Shown here one piece after another: positions 1 to 10,736 of a stretch of DNA of 59,785 nt; the first letter of the stretch is position 1; every line of letters begins with the position of its first letter. The stretch is from Acanthamoeba castellanii str. Neff (lineage: Eukaryota > Discosea > Longamoebia > Acanthamoebidae): NCBI RefSeq assembly GCF_000313135.1, contig NW_004457554.1, positions 151,688-211,472 of the forward strand. The letters are read 5' to 3'. A program made the translations under genes and the position numbers. Under the pieces are notes generated by a model, which saw only the letters and a list, made by a program, of their open reading frames with translations, did not search any database and was not told where the DNA came from.

Positions 1-21
1 GCTGACCACGTTGGGCTGTAG

Positions 22-1741
22 ATTCGCCGCATCGAGTACGTGCATTCGAAGAACTTCATCCACCGCGACATCAAGCCCGACAACTTCCTCGTGGGCCTCG
101 AGGCGAAGAGCAACCAGGTTAACCTCATCGGTGCGAACCCATTTCCCACTGCACACCGCACATCATCATCACACACACACACACACACAACACACACACT
201 TACGAGCGGGTCGTGGCCGATGTGTGTGCGTCCAGATTTCGGTCTGGCGAAGAAGTACAGGGACTCGCGATCGCACGTGCACATCCCCTACCGGGAGAAC
301 AAGAACCTCACCGGCACGGCCCGCTACGCCAGCATCAACACACATCTCGGCATCGGTACGCACACGACACACGCCACCGCACGACGCACACAACACACGC
401 GCCACCGCCCACGCCGTTCCAACTCACATTCCCGCACGCACGCGTGTGTTGCGTGTGTGTCGTGCGCACACAGAGCAAAGCCGAAGGGACGACCTGGAGG
501 CCATCGGCTACGTGCTGATGTATTTTGCGCGGGGCAACCTGCCCTGGCAGGGGCTCAAGGCCACCACCAAGAAGGAAAAGTACGAACGCATCAGCGAGAA
601 GAAGATCACCACCTCCGTCGAGCAGCTCTGCAAGGGCTTCCCCGGTACGTCGCCCCCCCCCATCATCACCACCACCCTCATCTCACGCGTGTGTCGTGTC
701 GTGCGTGTCGTGCCGTGCGTGGTGCGTGTCATGTTGTGTCGTGTGCGCAGCCGAGTTTGCGACGTATTTGAACTATGCGCGGTCGCTGCGGTTCGACGAT
801 ACGCCGGACTACACGTACCTGCGGAAGCTCTTCCGGGACCTCTTCATCCGCGAGGGCTTCGAGTACGACTGCGTCTACGACTGGGACCTCGTCGAGCGCA
901 AGAAGCGCGCCATCCCCCAGAGCATCGACGGCGGGGTAACCCCCTCCTCCCACCACCCTCACCCTCCGCGCGTGTCGTGTCGTGTGTCGTGTGTCGTGTC
1001 GTGCGGCGGATGTGTGCGTGTCGTGTCGTGCGGCGATTTGACGGAACGTTTTTGAATTGAATCGCAGCAGCAGAGGGACAGCAGCACCCAAACACAACAG
1101 TCCCAGCGGATGGCCCTGGCCAGGCGGGCCGAAGACCGACGCGACAGGTACCATTCGCACACGACACGCACCGCACACGCACGACACACACGCAATCGCA
1201 CGCGACGCGACGCGATGCAACGCGATACACGCACTCACGGAGGCTGACGGGACTAGCGCGGCGGACAGGACGGGGCGGAGGAACGGCGGGCGGGCGGGCG
1301 GCATGCAGCGGGCGGCGAGCGACACGGACAAGCACGGGAAGCCCGGCGAGTCGCGGGGAGACAACGGGACCATCAAGAAGGCCGCCGACAAGAACGCGCC
1401 GAGCGACGGCTCCACCCGCTCCACCTTCATTCGCATGGCCACCATTGGGTACGCCGCACACACACACACACGCGACACGACACGCGCCGCACACACAACA
1501 CACGCCGCACACGCACACCGCACGACGTGACACGACACGCACGGCGACGAGGCTGATGTCGGTGATGGTGATGTAGGAGACCGCGTCGGAACCCGGAGGA
1601 CGGCGAGAGGAAGAACCGCGCCGCGCAGAGAGGCAGTAGAGAGGCCAAACGCCCCGGCGAGTCAAAGGTAACGCACCGCACGACACACGACACGCGAGAG
1701 TCTGACGTGTTTGTTTTGTTGGTGGTGCTTGGTAGGAGTAA
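22..1741 (+). CDS. casein kinase 1, 3' part (5' end outside window)
   Basis: Ser/Thr protein kinase of the CK1 family. The window opens in an intron (AG at 20-21). Exon 22-130 carries the catalytic loop HRDIKPDN, and exon 236-355 carries [10 protein letters not shown] and the CK1-specific [16 protein letters not shown] in place of APE. Exons 474-644 and 751-935 hold the C-lobe ([38 protein letters not shown]). The match to CK1 delta/epsilon/alpha is close and all catalytic residues visible here are present. A less certain tail follows from 1068 in short exons (about 1068-1147, 1256-1448, 1578-1671), hydrophilic and Arg/Ser-rich, ending at a TAA at 1739-1741. The N-lobe (glycine loop, VAIK) lies upstream of the window. 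Introns are 95-125 bp, rich in CA/GTGTC repeats. The kinase core is certain; the tail exons are inferred from phase only. Confidence 0.93.
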
Positions 1742-2103
1742 GAAGGCACATGCTGAGAAGAGATGTGAGGACCACCATTGGGCGCGCGCTGCTCTGCACC
1801 ATCGGTGCGAGCGAGAGGCTGGGTGGCGTCGTCGGACCGAACCATGTCAAGCTGGCGGCGTCCGCCGCACGCGCGCGGCGGGCGTGGATCGATGGGCGGA
1901 CGTCGCTGGAATGCGTTTGATGGCTCGAAGCGGGCGTCGCGGCGTGTGTGCGTCGAGAGGGACTGGAATGGAGGAATGTGGATATTGACGGAGCGGAAAG
2001 CAGAACAATGATGACGATGATGATGTAGTAAACACTCTCTTTTTGATCACCACCTGGCCTTCAGTCATCACGATAAAGGAAGGGGGTGGAATGGAGGAGA
2101 TGA
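1742..2103. other. intergenic, convergent 3' ends
   Basis: This stretch lies between the stop codons of the casein kinase gene on the left and an unknown minus-strand gene on the right, so it should hold both 3' UTRs. No convincing coding exon was seen on either strand. Confidence 0.5.
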
Positions 2104-3466
2104 TCAAAGAGCGACGACAGTGTGTCGGTCGGTGTCCAACTGCGTTTGCCACGTCTCACGCAACGTGGCCAACTCCTCTGGCTTTTCGGAAGTCAGTCAG
2201 TCATTCCAGTCTCTCCTCTTGGAGGTTGTGGGGTGAAGAAGTGAAGAAGAAGAAAAAGAAAACGTGTAGTAGACAGAAATACGTACTGAAGGGGCTGTGG
2301 TCTTCTCCTCACAGTCCAGGTCGTCATCACAGTTTTCCACATGCTCAAACAGAGTTCCTGCTCATGCACGTGTGCGCTGCTTTAACACTCGGCTGCTCTT
2401 TCCCCTTTGTTATAGCAGAGCAGACCAGGGAAGAGAAGAAGAGAACCTTCAATGGTGAAGCGGACCTGCGTGCTCCAGGTGCCCTCCTTGCAGTTCTCCA
2501 GCTCTGTTCAGCCCGATTGGTTTGATTTTGTCATCAAACTTTGCACCTCTTGCGCAGCAGCAGGTACGTACTTTCGACCTTGATGTCGGTGGCGCACTTG
2601 ATGAGCTTCTTTGCTTCCTGTCTCAACTGGCCCCCCAGGTCCTCACCCTCTTCTTCTTCGCCTTCTTCAGAACAAAGCCTGTCCTCCACCCACTCCTCCA
2701 CCTGTTGTCGTGTACCCCTTATCACCACTTCAAAGCCAACAGCATCTGGCACCGCACACCGCACACACCGCACACGAGCGCTGGGGCGACAAAAAAGTAC
2801 CGCCTTCAGAAGCAAACGACGGCCTCGTTCGCAATTGATGTGATTCTTCCGCTGCTTCTGCTCTGTCTTGACGGACCGCTCGAAGTCTTGGGCCGCAGCG
2901 TCCAACATGTACATGAGCGTCTCCTGATATCACGGCTGCCTTGTAAGCGCACCTACACGCACGACACACGCACACCGCACACGACCGCACACGCACACGC
3001 AAGGCACCGCACCCGGTGCCGCAGAGAAAGCGAAGGCGAGGCCACGGGGTGCGGGTGGCCGGCCAGGCGAAGGCGCACGGAGGAGGCGAGGCTGATGGGG
3101 TGGGCCAGCCAGGCCTGCCGTGCCGCCCGGTTGAGCCCCCGGAACGGGTGGTCCAGCGCAGCCGTCCGGCTCGCGTGCACCTGAGACGAACAAAGAATCA
3201 ATGAAAAAGAAGACGAGGTTGTTGAAGTAGACGAGGAATGGGGAGGTACCCTGTGGAGCAAGCTGTGGTCGAGCACGAGGAGGAGCAGGTTGGGATCGTT
3301 CAGCAACCACGCTTCTTCTTCTTCTTCTGCCGCCGCCGCTACCACAACTGGTGCTTGTTGTTGTTGTTGTTCCGGTTCGAGCCCTCTTTACAATCGCCTC
3401 CGAAGAAGGCGTGGCTGCCACATCTTCTTCCTTCGTCCCTGCGCCTTCTCTTTGTCGTTTGAGCAT
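2104..3466 (-). CDS. hypothetical multi-exon protein with acidic segment
   Basis: Not recognised. Reading leftward, in-phase exons encode VHASRTAALDHPFRG... (from about 3182), ETLMYMLDAAAQDFERSV (about 2924), VEEWVEDRLCSEEGEEEEGE...CATDIKVE (about 2700-2567), KLENCKEGTWSTQVRFTI, TLFEHVENCDDDLDC and a last exon PEELATLRETWQTQLD...VVAL ending at a TGA at 2104-2106. All junctions are phase-compatible GT-AG, although the donor after FTIE is a weak GTTCTC. The likely start is ATG 3466 (MLKRQREGAGTKEED). The first exon does not stay in frame with the next hydrophobic stretch (LNDPNLLLLVLDHSLLHR). The frame is restored if a GTAAAG donor at about 3391 splices directly to the exon at about 3182; otherwise there is a frame break. 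The strand and 3' exons are well supported; the function is unknown. Confidence 0.6.
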
Positions 3467-3627
3467 TGTCAGTGTTTCGCCACTGGAGTGGAGGCGATGT
3501 AGGTATATATCTGGTGTTTACATCAAGTTTCCGATTGGAGCCTGAGCTAACCAAATGCTCCGGCACTGTTTTGGAGTGAAATAATAAAATAATGGCTATT
3601 ATTTGCATTTTATTTGGTTTTGTCGAC

Positions 3628-6037
3628 TTATTGCGCGGAGAGGTCGCGAAGCTTGTGGAGCTTGGTGGCCGCGGCGTCGAGCACCTCGTCCCGCTTGCAG
3701 AAGGTGAACCGCACAAAGTTCTCCGCAATGTGCGCGTTCTCCTTCGAGAAGAACGCCGACGGCGGAATCGCGCCCACGCCTGCCACACAACCACCCCTCA
3801 GCACCCTCCACGACACAAGACACCACACGCGACACGCGACACAAGACACACACGACACACGACACCACACGCGATACATAACACACGACACCACACGCGA
3901 TACATAACACGCGACACCACACGCGACACGCGACACGCGACACGACACACGACACACGACGACACACGACACACGACACGCGGGTGCGGTACCGAGTTCG
4001 CGTGTGAGCCAGCGGCAGAACTGGTAGTCGCGGGTCTCTTCCTTGGGGCCGTCGCCGCCGATGCCCGGCTCGGCCTTGCCCTTGCCCATGAAGACGGACG
4101 ACGGAATGGAGGACGTGTCGGCCATGACGAAGTAGGAGCCCTTGGGCACCACCGGCGCGAGGCCGCAGTCGCGCAGCGTCGCCACCAGCTTGTCTCGCTT
4201 GCGCCAGTACATCTGCTTCAGGTCGGGAAAATAGTTCTTTTCCTGCTCGCACCGCACACACGACACGCACACGACACACGCCGCACACGCACACGGTTAA
4301 GGAATGCGTTGAATGTAAGTGGAATGGTGTGGAATGTGGAATGTTGTGTGGAATGCGTGCCGCATACCTCGGCTTGTTCGAAGGCGACGGCGATGGCCTC
4401 CTGGAGGGGCGTGCCGTGTGTGAAGCAGTCGAACTGGTGGATGGTCCCGAGAGCGGTGGTGAAGTGCGGCGGTGCGATGGCCCACCCGACCTTCCACCCC
4501 GTCACCGAGAACGACTTCCCGGCGCTTCCTGCGTCGCACCCCACAGAGCGCACCGTGAGTCGTGTGCGTGTGCGTGTGCGGTCGTGCGTGTGCGGTTGAT
4601 GGCGCACCCAGGGTGATGGTGCGTTCCCACATGCCGGGCAGGCTGGCCATGCGGATGTGCGTGGCGTCGTCATAAGTCATCCACTCGTAGACCTCGTCGC
4701 TCAGCACGATCAGGTTGTGCTTCTTCGCCAGCCGAGCCACCTCCTCCATCTCTTCCCTCGTCCACACCTACACGCAAAGAACGAATTCGCATCAGGCGCG
4801 CATGAACTATGCATGGAATGTCGTGTGTCGTGCGGTGTGTGCGGTCGTGTGCGGTGTGCGGAGGTCGAACCTTGCCCGGGATGTTGGTGGGGTTGTTGAA
4901 GATCAGAATCTTGCTCTTGGGCGTGATCTTGCTTTCCAGCTCATCAAAGTCCAACTTCCAATCGTTGGCTGTCCACGCACCGCAAGCACTTAAGCTTAAG
5001 CACCAATGCCGCACAGCACGACACACGCCGCTCACGCACACGCACACGCACACGAGACGACACGCGTACCGGAGGTGATGGTGCCCTTGGGAACCTTGGG
5101 CGGCCGGAGGGGCACGTAGACGGGCACGCCCTCGTTGAGGATGGTGTCGGTCGGGTAGGCGTCGTAGAAGGGTTCCAGCATGATCACCTCCTCGCCCGGA
5201 TTGACGAGGGCCGAGATCACCGCGAAGATGCCCTCCGTGGCCCCGACCGTCACTGCGGCGACGCCACGCGATGAGTTCGCCACCGCACACACGACACGCA
5301 CAGAGCACGACACACACGACACACGCAGTGTACCGAGGATGTCGTTCATGGGGTCGAGCTCACGGCCAAAGAGCGGACTGTAGGTGTTGGCCAGCGCCTT
5401 GACCAGCCTGGGGTGTCCCTGCATGCGCGTGTACTGGTTGAGGTTGTTGTGGATCGCCGTCTGCGCCGCGGCCAACACAAAGTCGGGCGCCGGAAAGTCT
5501 GGTGAAGGCGTCTGTTAGCGCTGTGGCACCACCCACCACCCACCACCACCGCACCACCGTCAATGCCATCACCACAGGCAAGCAGTACCGGGGAAGCCCT
5601 GGCCGAGCTGCACGGCCTGGTATTTCTGGGCCAGCGGTGTGAACTGTTGGAAAGAGATGAGTTCATCGGACCCGCGAGAGGGGTGGTGGTGGACAGGCGG
5701 TACCTCGCTCCAGACGGTCTCGCCGAAGGTCTCGATGCGCTTGGCCCGGGCGAACTTTTCGCTGGGCGGCACGGTCACCGCGTAGCTCCGGCACTGGCGG
5801 GAGGACGACGCCCAGCTGGACAGAGGTGCGAACAAGCGCGGGGCGAGCACGGACACGGCCTCCAGGCTGCCGCCCTTTAGGAGGCCGCCCTGCGTGGAGG
5901 GGGCGTGAGGCGGTGGGGAGCGTAGAACATTTAATAAAGATTGTCAAGATTAAGATACGATTGTATCTTCCCTCAGCACGAACACGCACCTGAACGGGGG
6001 AGTTGAGGCACGACCGCGCGACGAAGCACTTCCTCAT
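3628..6037 (-). CDS. kynurenine/glutamine transaminase-like PLP aminotransferase, probably mitochondrial
   Basis: Class I/II fold-type I aminotransferase of the kynurenine aminotransferase (KYAT/CCBL) group. It exchanges an amino group between kynurenine or glutamine-type donors and 2-oxo acids. About ten exons are visible from right to left. They start with MRKCFVARSCLNSPVQ at 6037 and an Arg/Ser-rich stretch that looks like a mitochondrial presequence. Then come GETVWSE, PLAQKYQAVQLGQGFP, NLNQYTRMQGHPRLV, VTVGATEGIFAVISALV, LIFNNPTNIPGK, LSDEVYEWMTYDD, and the PLP-lysine exon SAGKSFSVTGWKVGWAI. The C-terminal exon (FVRFTFCKRDEVLDAA) ends at a TAA at 3628-3630. NNPTNPxGK-like, DEVYEW and SFSVTGWKVGW are family signatures, and the Arg of the RFTFCK segment is the usual carboxylate-binding arginine. 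Exact substrate range cannot be read from sequence. Introns carry long CACGACACG tracts, for example 3790-3985. Confidence 0.93.
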
Positions 6038-6346
6038 CTCTTTGCGGTGTATTATTTATTATTATTTTGTTACGTTTCTTTTCTTTGCGGCAGAATGAAA
6101 TTGAAAAGATGTGTACACAACGCACATCTTTTCGATTCGAAGCTCTTTACTTCATCGCTCGTGTTCCTGGAGCTCCTTTCTGGGGAAGGACCAGCATGGC
6201 AGAGATGCTCTATAAGAGTACAAGAAGATAGAGACCAAGAGGCCTCTATTACGGAACGGGAAGAAGGTTTTTACAGGTATTCCGTGGGGTCGAAGACGCT
6301 ACTCTCCTTGCAATCGATTCTTTCGTTTTTGGTTGTGGTCGGGCGC
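6038..6346. other. short intergenic spacer
   Basis: Spacer between the aminotransferase start codon (minus, left) and the akirin stop codon (minus, right). It should hold the aminotransferase promoter and the akirin 3' UTR. No coding exon was seen. Confidence 0.45.
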
Positions 6347-6928
6347 TTAGCCGATGTAGCTGCAGGTGTCATTCTCCCTCAGCTGTCTCGCGATGTTGTC
6401 TTGGGCAAAATTGGAGAAGAGATTGAATTGATCTGCAGAGGGTTGAGCTTAGAGCAGATCTTGGGAAGAGGGAGAAAAGAGCGTAATCGTACCTTCAAGC
6501 TTCTGTTGTAGCGTTTGCGTGTACTCCTCCCGCAGAGCATTCTCTCGTTCTGCCACCACTTGCGCCACGATCCGCTTCACCTCCTCTAAGGTGTAAAGCT
6601 TCTCTCCTTCCTCAGCGCGCTGCTTCTTTCTGGGCACAAATCTTTCGGCCACATCTGGGGAGGTGAAGGGTGAGCATCTTGGCAGATGACGCACAAGAGG
6701 CAAGAAGGACTACGTACTTGGATTGAATGGCGAGGCGGGAGCGAACGGGCTCTCATCCCGCGAATGCTTCCGAGACTGCGGCTCTACCGCAGGCGAGGTT
6801 CGCACCCGCTTGAAGGGCGAGGGAGGGGAAGGGGGCGAGCCGAGGAATTGGATGCGATGCGGCGAGCAGGGGGGCGGAGGCGCGTCGATGATCATGTCAT
6901 GCGAGCGCTTGGACGATAGCTTCAACAT
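6347..6928 (-). CDS. akirin homologue
   Basis: Small nuclear protein of the akirin family. In animals akirins bridge transcription factors and chromatin remodelers and help import proteasomes into the nucleus. Three phase-compatible exons are visible. Exon 1 from ATG 6928 encodes MLKLSSKRSHDMIIDAPPPP and a Pro/Ser segment with FKRVRTS, a likely nuclear localisation signal. Exon 2 (about 6655-6493) encodes VAERFVPRKKQRAEEGEKLYTLEEVKRIV and EREN.LREEYTQTLQQKLE. Exon 3 (about 6436-6347) encodes DQFNLFSNFAQDNIAR and ends CSYIG. The C-terminal half lines up with the animal akirin helix: LFTLxQV..I, ERExKVREEY, then EQY..F.KF..D.I.R and a short Tyr-containing tail. Predicted length is about 150 residues, slightly short of animal akirins. 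The domain call rests on this alignment from memory; function in an amoeba is inference. Confidence 0.82.
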
Positions 6929-7325
6929 GGTTGTGTAGGGGGTAGTTGGCAGAGGATGGCAGTCGGTGAGGGTATTTCCCACTCTATCAAGCGCAAACTC
7001 GAGGGTCTTGCTGAGGCTAAGTTGATTAATTGATTGATGAGATGTTACGTGCGCAAGTCTCGTGGCACGCTGGGGTCTGGGAGCACAAAAGGGCCACCGC
7101 AGCTGCTCGCTTGGTTTTGTGGCCGCCGGACGGTTGCTCGCCACCCCGAAAAAACGTGGAAATAAATACTCCTGGAAAAAGGCTGGAATTTTTGCCGTAA
7201 CGGTCGAGTAGCTATGACAGCAAAATGTGCGGAATTCGTATGACATTTCCAGCGGACAGGAGGCCGAGAAGGAAGTGAAGGCGGTCACTTGCATCCATCA
7301 ACAGATCGTCTGTATGTTGATGGGT
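6929..7325. other. intergenic (akirin promoter side)
   Basis: Lies between the akirin start codon and the stop codon of the ASCC1-like gene; both are on the minus strand. It should carry the akirin promoter and the ASCC1-like 3' UTR. Nothing else was recognised. Confidence 0.4.
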
Positions 7326-9049
7326 TCAAGGGAAGTTGATGGAAGACACACAGTGATAGAAGCCCGTGTCGGCCGCGAACCGACCGCGTTCCGACAGGTG
7401 AATGCCGGTGAGCCTGTGCTGGCCAAAGTCGATGTTGCCGTACTTGCGCAGCATGTCGGTGGCGTCGAACGGTTGTCGCTGGGTTCCTCGTTGTCCACCG
7501 CGACCTTCATCATCGCCACCCTCCTCTCCCCATGATAACGTCCTCCTGTAACGCGTGTTGACCAGCGTGGCATGCAGCTGCACGGTCGCAGAACGATTAG
7601 CATTGTCAAGCTAGCATGTTCCAGTGATACAGGCGCACCTTAAGAGCGCGGTCTGGCGAGCTGGCAAGTCCAGCCTCGTAGAACAGCTTCGTCAAGTGGT
7701 CTGGATGTTGGGTCTCATGTGGTGAGAAATGAGCCATACCATGATTGACTTGGGGCGACGGAGGAGTGGAGAGGCCGTTTACCACAGACTGGTATGAGTC
7801 GCTTGTCGCCCACCTCCTGCACCTTGATGTACACCACATCCGCAGCGCTAGGGTCGTCGTTCATGATGTCCAAGCCCTGCAATCGCACCACCTCTGATCT
7901 GCAGGCAATGCACAATCAGCAATGTGCGCGTGATGGTTCGTGTGTCGTGTGTGCGTGTGTGTCGTGTTCCGTTCTCGCAAGGAGAATGAAGTAGTGGTGG
8001 GTGGCGATAGTACCTCGAGCCCAGCAGATCATAGACCTGGGCGGAGGCCTGCTTGAGCAGCTCCTTGGCTTTGTTGATCTCTTGCGCAGAAAACAGCTTG
8101 AGCATGAGCACCGTCAAGTGCATCTTCTCGGGGGCCAGCAGGATCGAAGGATCGAACCCTCTTGTGTTTTCTACACACCACACATGGCACGTCACAACAT
8201 ACAACAGACCAGACACGACACAACCCCGAGTTGAGGTTAGCTCGTGGGCATCTCTTACACTGTGGATGCGCGTCGGCCACAGGTTCAAACCTGGGGTGTA
8301 TTTCTGTGTGATCTCGTCCTGCCACTGCTTGACCTTGTCCTTGATAGGCGTAAGTGGAATCGAGAGGAAGTGGGTGTAGTCCATTTTGTCCTTGGCCTGC
8401 CGAAAGTAGAAGATGTGAGCGAGTATGTTGTACGAACACCTGCGCCACTACGCGGTTGGCTATGTACCTGCTGTACGAGCACATCGATCCTGGTCTTCGC
8501 CGACACGATGGCCTTCTCCCTCTCCGCCTTGATGACTGCACCAACCACACCATGTAAGTAAATTTCATAAATATAAATATAATATATAAATAAATAGCAG
8601 GCGTGTTGGGTACTGATGTCCTCGCTGGTGCTGCCCTGCTTGGGCACGGCGATGGTGGCACCGGTTTCAGTCTGCAGACGGGTCCGCATCTGCCCGCCCT
8701 TGCCAATGATGTTGCCAAAGAAGGCCGATGGAACATGCATTCGATAGGTGAAGAGCTCGCCCTCCTTTCTGATGTCCAACGCGAGCGCCTCCTCATCGAT
8801 GGCGGAAGAGGGTGCGTCGCAGAGCTCCTCCGTCAAGCGCTCCACGTCGTCGGCACCCTCCTCGTCCCCCAATCCAGCAGCGGCCCTCCTGCCACCCTTG
8901 CGCCTCTTGGTGCCCGCACCATCTTGCCCAGCGCTGCTCTCGCCCCGCCTTCGATCCTTCAACGCACTTACAGGCGCCTTGCGGTAGGTGCGGCCCTTAA
9001 TCGTCACAAGCTTGATCCCATTCTCGCTCTCGTAGGTGTACGGCTCCAT
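7326..9049 (-). CDS. ASCC1: ASCC1-like protein (KH domain plus AKAP7-type 2H phosphoesterase)
   Basis: Homologue of activating signal cointegrator 1 complex subunit 1, a partner of the ASCC3 helicase in transcription coactivation, alkylation repair and ribosome quality control. The start is ATG 9049 (MEPYTYESENGIKLVTI). An acidic/basic linker follows, then a KH domain with the GxxG loop (NIIGKGGQMRTRLQTETGA). After introns come VIKAEREKAIVSAKTRIDVLVQQ and the 2H-phosphoesterase domain (TRIDVLVQQ...DYTHFLSIPL). The two HxT motifs are visible: MHLTVLMLKLFS (about 8125) and LHATLVNTRYR (about 7570). The protein ends GFYHCVSSINFP with a TGA at 7326-7328. Domain order and length match animal ASCC1. 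Both catalytic-type HxT motifs are intact, so RNA-processing phosphoesterase chemistry remains possible. Confidence 0.93.
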
Positions 9050-9233
9050 CTTCGTCTTTCTCTGCAAACAAGTCGATTATCGATTGCGCTGCACAGAAAG
9101 AGCTGCTTTTCCAACCTTTTTCTTCAACACCAAGAACTACACGACGTAATGAGGAGGAAAACCACCCTTGCATAGACTAAACTATAGTTACCACCACGAG
9201 ACCACGAGCTCAGCTCTCCAACCCAAATCAAAG

Positions 9234-9818
9234 ATGCGCAACCATGAATCCATCACCAGCCACCAGCGACATGTCGAAGAAGAAGCCGACACGCAGCCGC
9301 CGGCCAAGCGAGCCCGCGTAGAGGGTGGGGAGGAAGAGGGGGCTGACGTCCCCACAGCCATGGGCACGCTCGACGCGCTGCCGTTGGAGGTGCTGGTCCA
9401 CATCATGTCCTTCGTCGACGCCGCCGAACTGGTGCAAGTGGCCCTCATCAACCGCACCTTCCGCGGCCTGGCTGACCACGACATCATGTGGCGGCCGCAC
9501 TGCCTGCGCAGCCGCACCGTGTCGGTCCACCTGCCCGTGCTGTCGCTCGTGTTCCAGGGCGGCAAGAGCGAGGACCAGATCAAGTGGAAGCACATGTATC
9601 GCCACCTCGTGCGCCGGTGCGTGTGCAAGCGATGCGGCTGGGGCTTCCGGCCGGTCGCCAACAGCGAGCAGGCGTGTGCGTTCCACGACGGCCGGTGGAA
9701 GCCGTCGCTAAGCGCCGAGGGCGATCGGTGGACTTGCTGCCACAGCCCGCTCAAACAGAGCCCCGGCTGCGTGCGGGCCTGGCACGAAGACGTGTGCGCC
9801 TGGAACGGCCTCTTCTGA
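9234..9818 (+). CDS. single-exon F-box protein with Cys/His-rich C terminus
   Basis: A 194-residue intronless protein. Residues 1-42 are polar with a basic PPAKRAR motif. An F-box follows at about 46-90 (LDALPLEVLVHIMSFVDAAE...FRGLADHDIMW), the SKP1-binding adaptor module of SCF ubiquitin ligases. The C-terminal 70 residues hold paired metal-ligand-like residues: CVCKRCGWGF, CAFHDGRW, WTCCHSP and SPGCVRAWHEDVCAW. They probably form a small zinc-binding domain that recognises substrates. Start ATG 9234 is the first Met in frame; the stop is 9816-9818. The gene is divergent from the ASCC1-like gene, with 184 bp between start codons. The F-box call is strong by pattern; the zinc module is inference. 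Confidence 0.82.
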   Translation: MRNHESITSHQRHVEEEADTQPPAKRARVEGGEEEGADVPTAMGTLDALPLEVLVHIMSFVDAAELVQVALINRTFRGLADHDIMWRPHCLRSRTVSVHLPVLSLVFQGGKSEDQIKWKHMYRHLVRRCVCKRCGWGFRPVANSEQACAFHDGRWKPSLSAEGDRWTCCHSPLKQSPGCVRAWHEDVCAWNGLF

Positions 9819-10039
9819 AGCCCAGCCCAGCCTTGGGTTGGTGTACTTGCGGGTGTTTCACAAGGTGCGAATGTGTACAGGCACACCAGTTCACGTCATC
9901 GTTCGAACTTAAGAATGCGAGGACTTGGGTCACACCATCCACGCGAAGGCGCTTTAGTAAGCACTTTAGCAAAGAGGGATGTTTTAAAGACGAATAGACC
10001 GAGCCCTTCTTACAATCATCATCAAACCCACACCCAGAG

Positions 10040-10736
10040 ATGACCTTCAAGCTTGTGTTCCTCGCGGTGGTTGCGCTCGCCCTCCTGACCCTCGACGTAG
10101 CATCGGCCCACGGACAACGGGGGTGCTCACCGCAAAGGGACGACAGAGACTGGGTTCGTCACCACTACGCCGTGTTGGAGATATCCACCACGGACGTCGT
10201 TACTCCCAGCGATCTCTTCTTCGGCACTGCACCCCTACAGAATGGCACGCCCCTCGCTCCAGCCGTTGTTGTTGTTTTGTTCCAATGCTGAGCACCACAC
10301 GTACATAGATGTCTGGGCCAACTACTTGTACGATCTGGACGGCACCGAGGTGGTGGGCTTCGACGTTGGTCTCTGCACCATGACTCCGGCCATCAACAAC
10401 ACTGGCTCCCTCTACGAGCTGTGCAACATCGTCCACTACTTCAACAACGGAGCCGACCAAGTGGTGCTCAATGGAGCGAACAACTTCAACAACCAGGTAC
10501 GATTTTAGCACAAACATGATTCACCACTACTCGAGCAATGTGGCTGACAAGCTGCTGCTCCACGCCGCGAACATGGGTGTTCGACTGATCAGGAAGAGCC
10601 GCAGCCGTATGCCGTTGTGGGTGGCGTTGGCGCCTACAATGGAGCCTCGGGCAGCTGCACCGTCCAGACCGATGCCGTCAGCCTCAACGCCATCTACGTG
10701 TGCGACTTCTGGACCCCTAACTACGCGTCTTATTAG
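10040..10736 (+). CDS. secreted dirigent/AOC-barrel-like protein
   Basis: Starts with a clear signal peptide (MTFKLVFLAVVALALL...ASA, residues 1-23). A later exon frame encodes HHTYIDVWANYLYDLDG, VVGFDVGLCTM and VLNGANNFNNQ, ending at 10496. The last exon (10593-10736) encodes EEPQPYAVVGGVGAYNGASG and ends NYASY. The VVGGxGxYxGAxG motif, preceded by an FDxG.C strand, is typical of dirigent proteins and the related allene-oxide-cyclase-like eight-stranded barrel. Exon 1 and the middle exon are in different frames. A join such as GTCGTT (about 10196) to the AG before CACCAC (about 10291) restores phase, but its donor is not consensus. The exact middle splice is therefore uncertain. Role unknown; extracellular by its signal peptide. 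Confidence 0.65.

Noticed and set aside
3599..4294. Alternative open frame overlapping the aminotransferase
   Set aside because: Only the frame encoding the PLP-lysine, NNPTN and C-terminal family motifs is coherent; the others read through repeat-filled introns.
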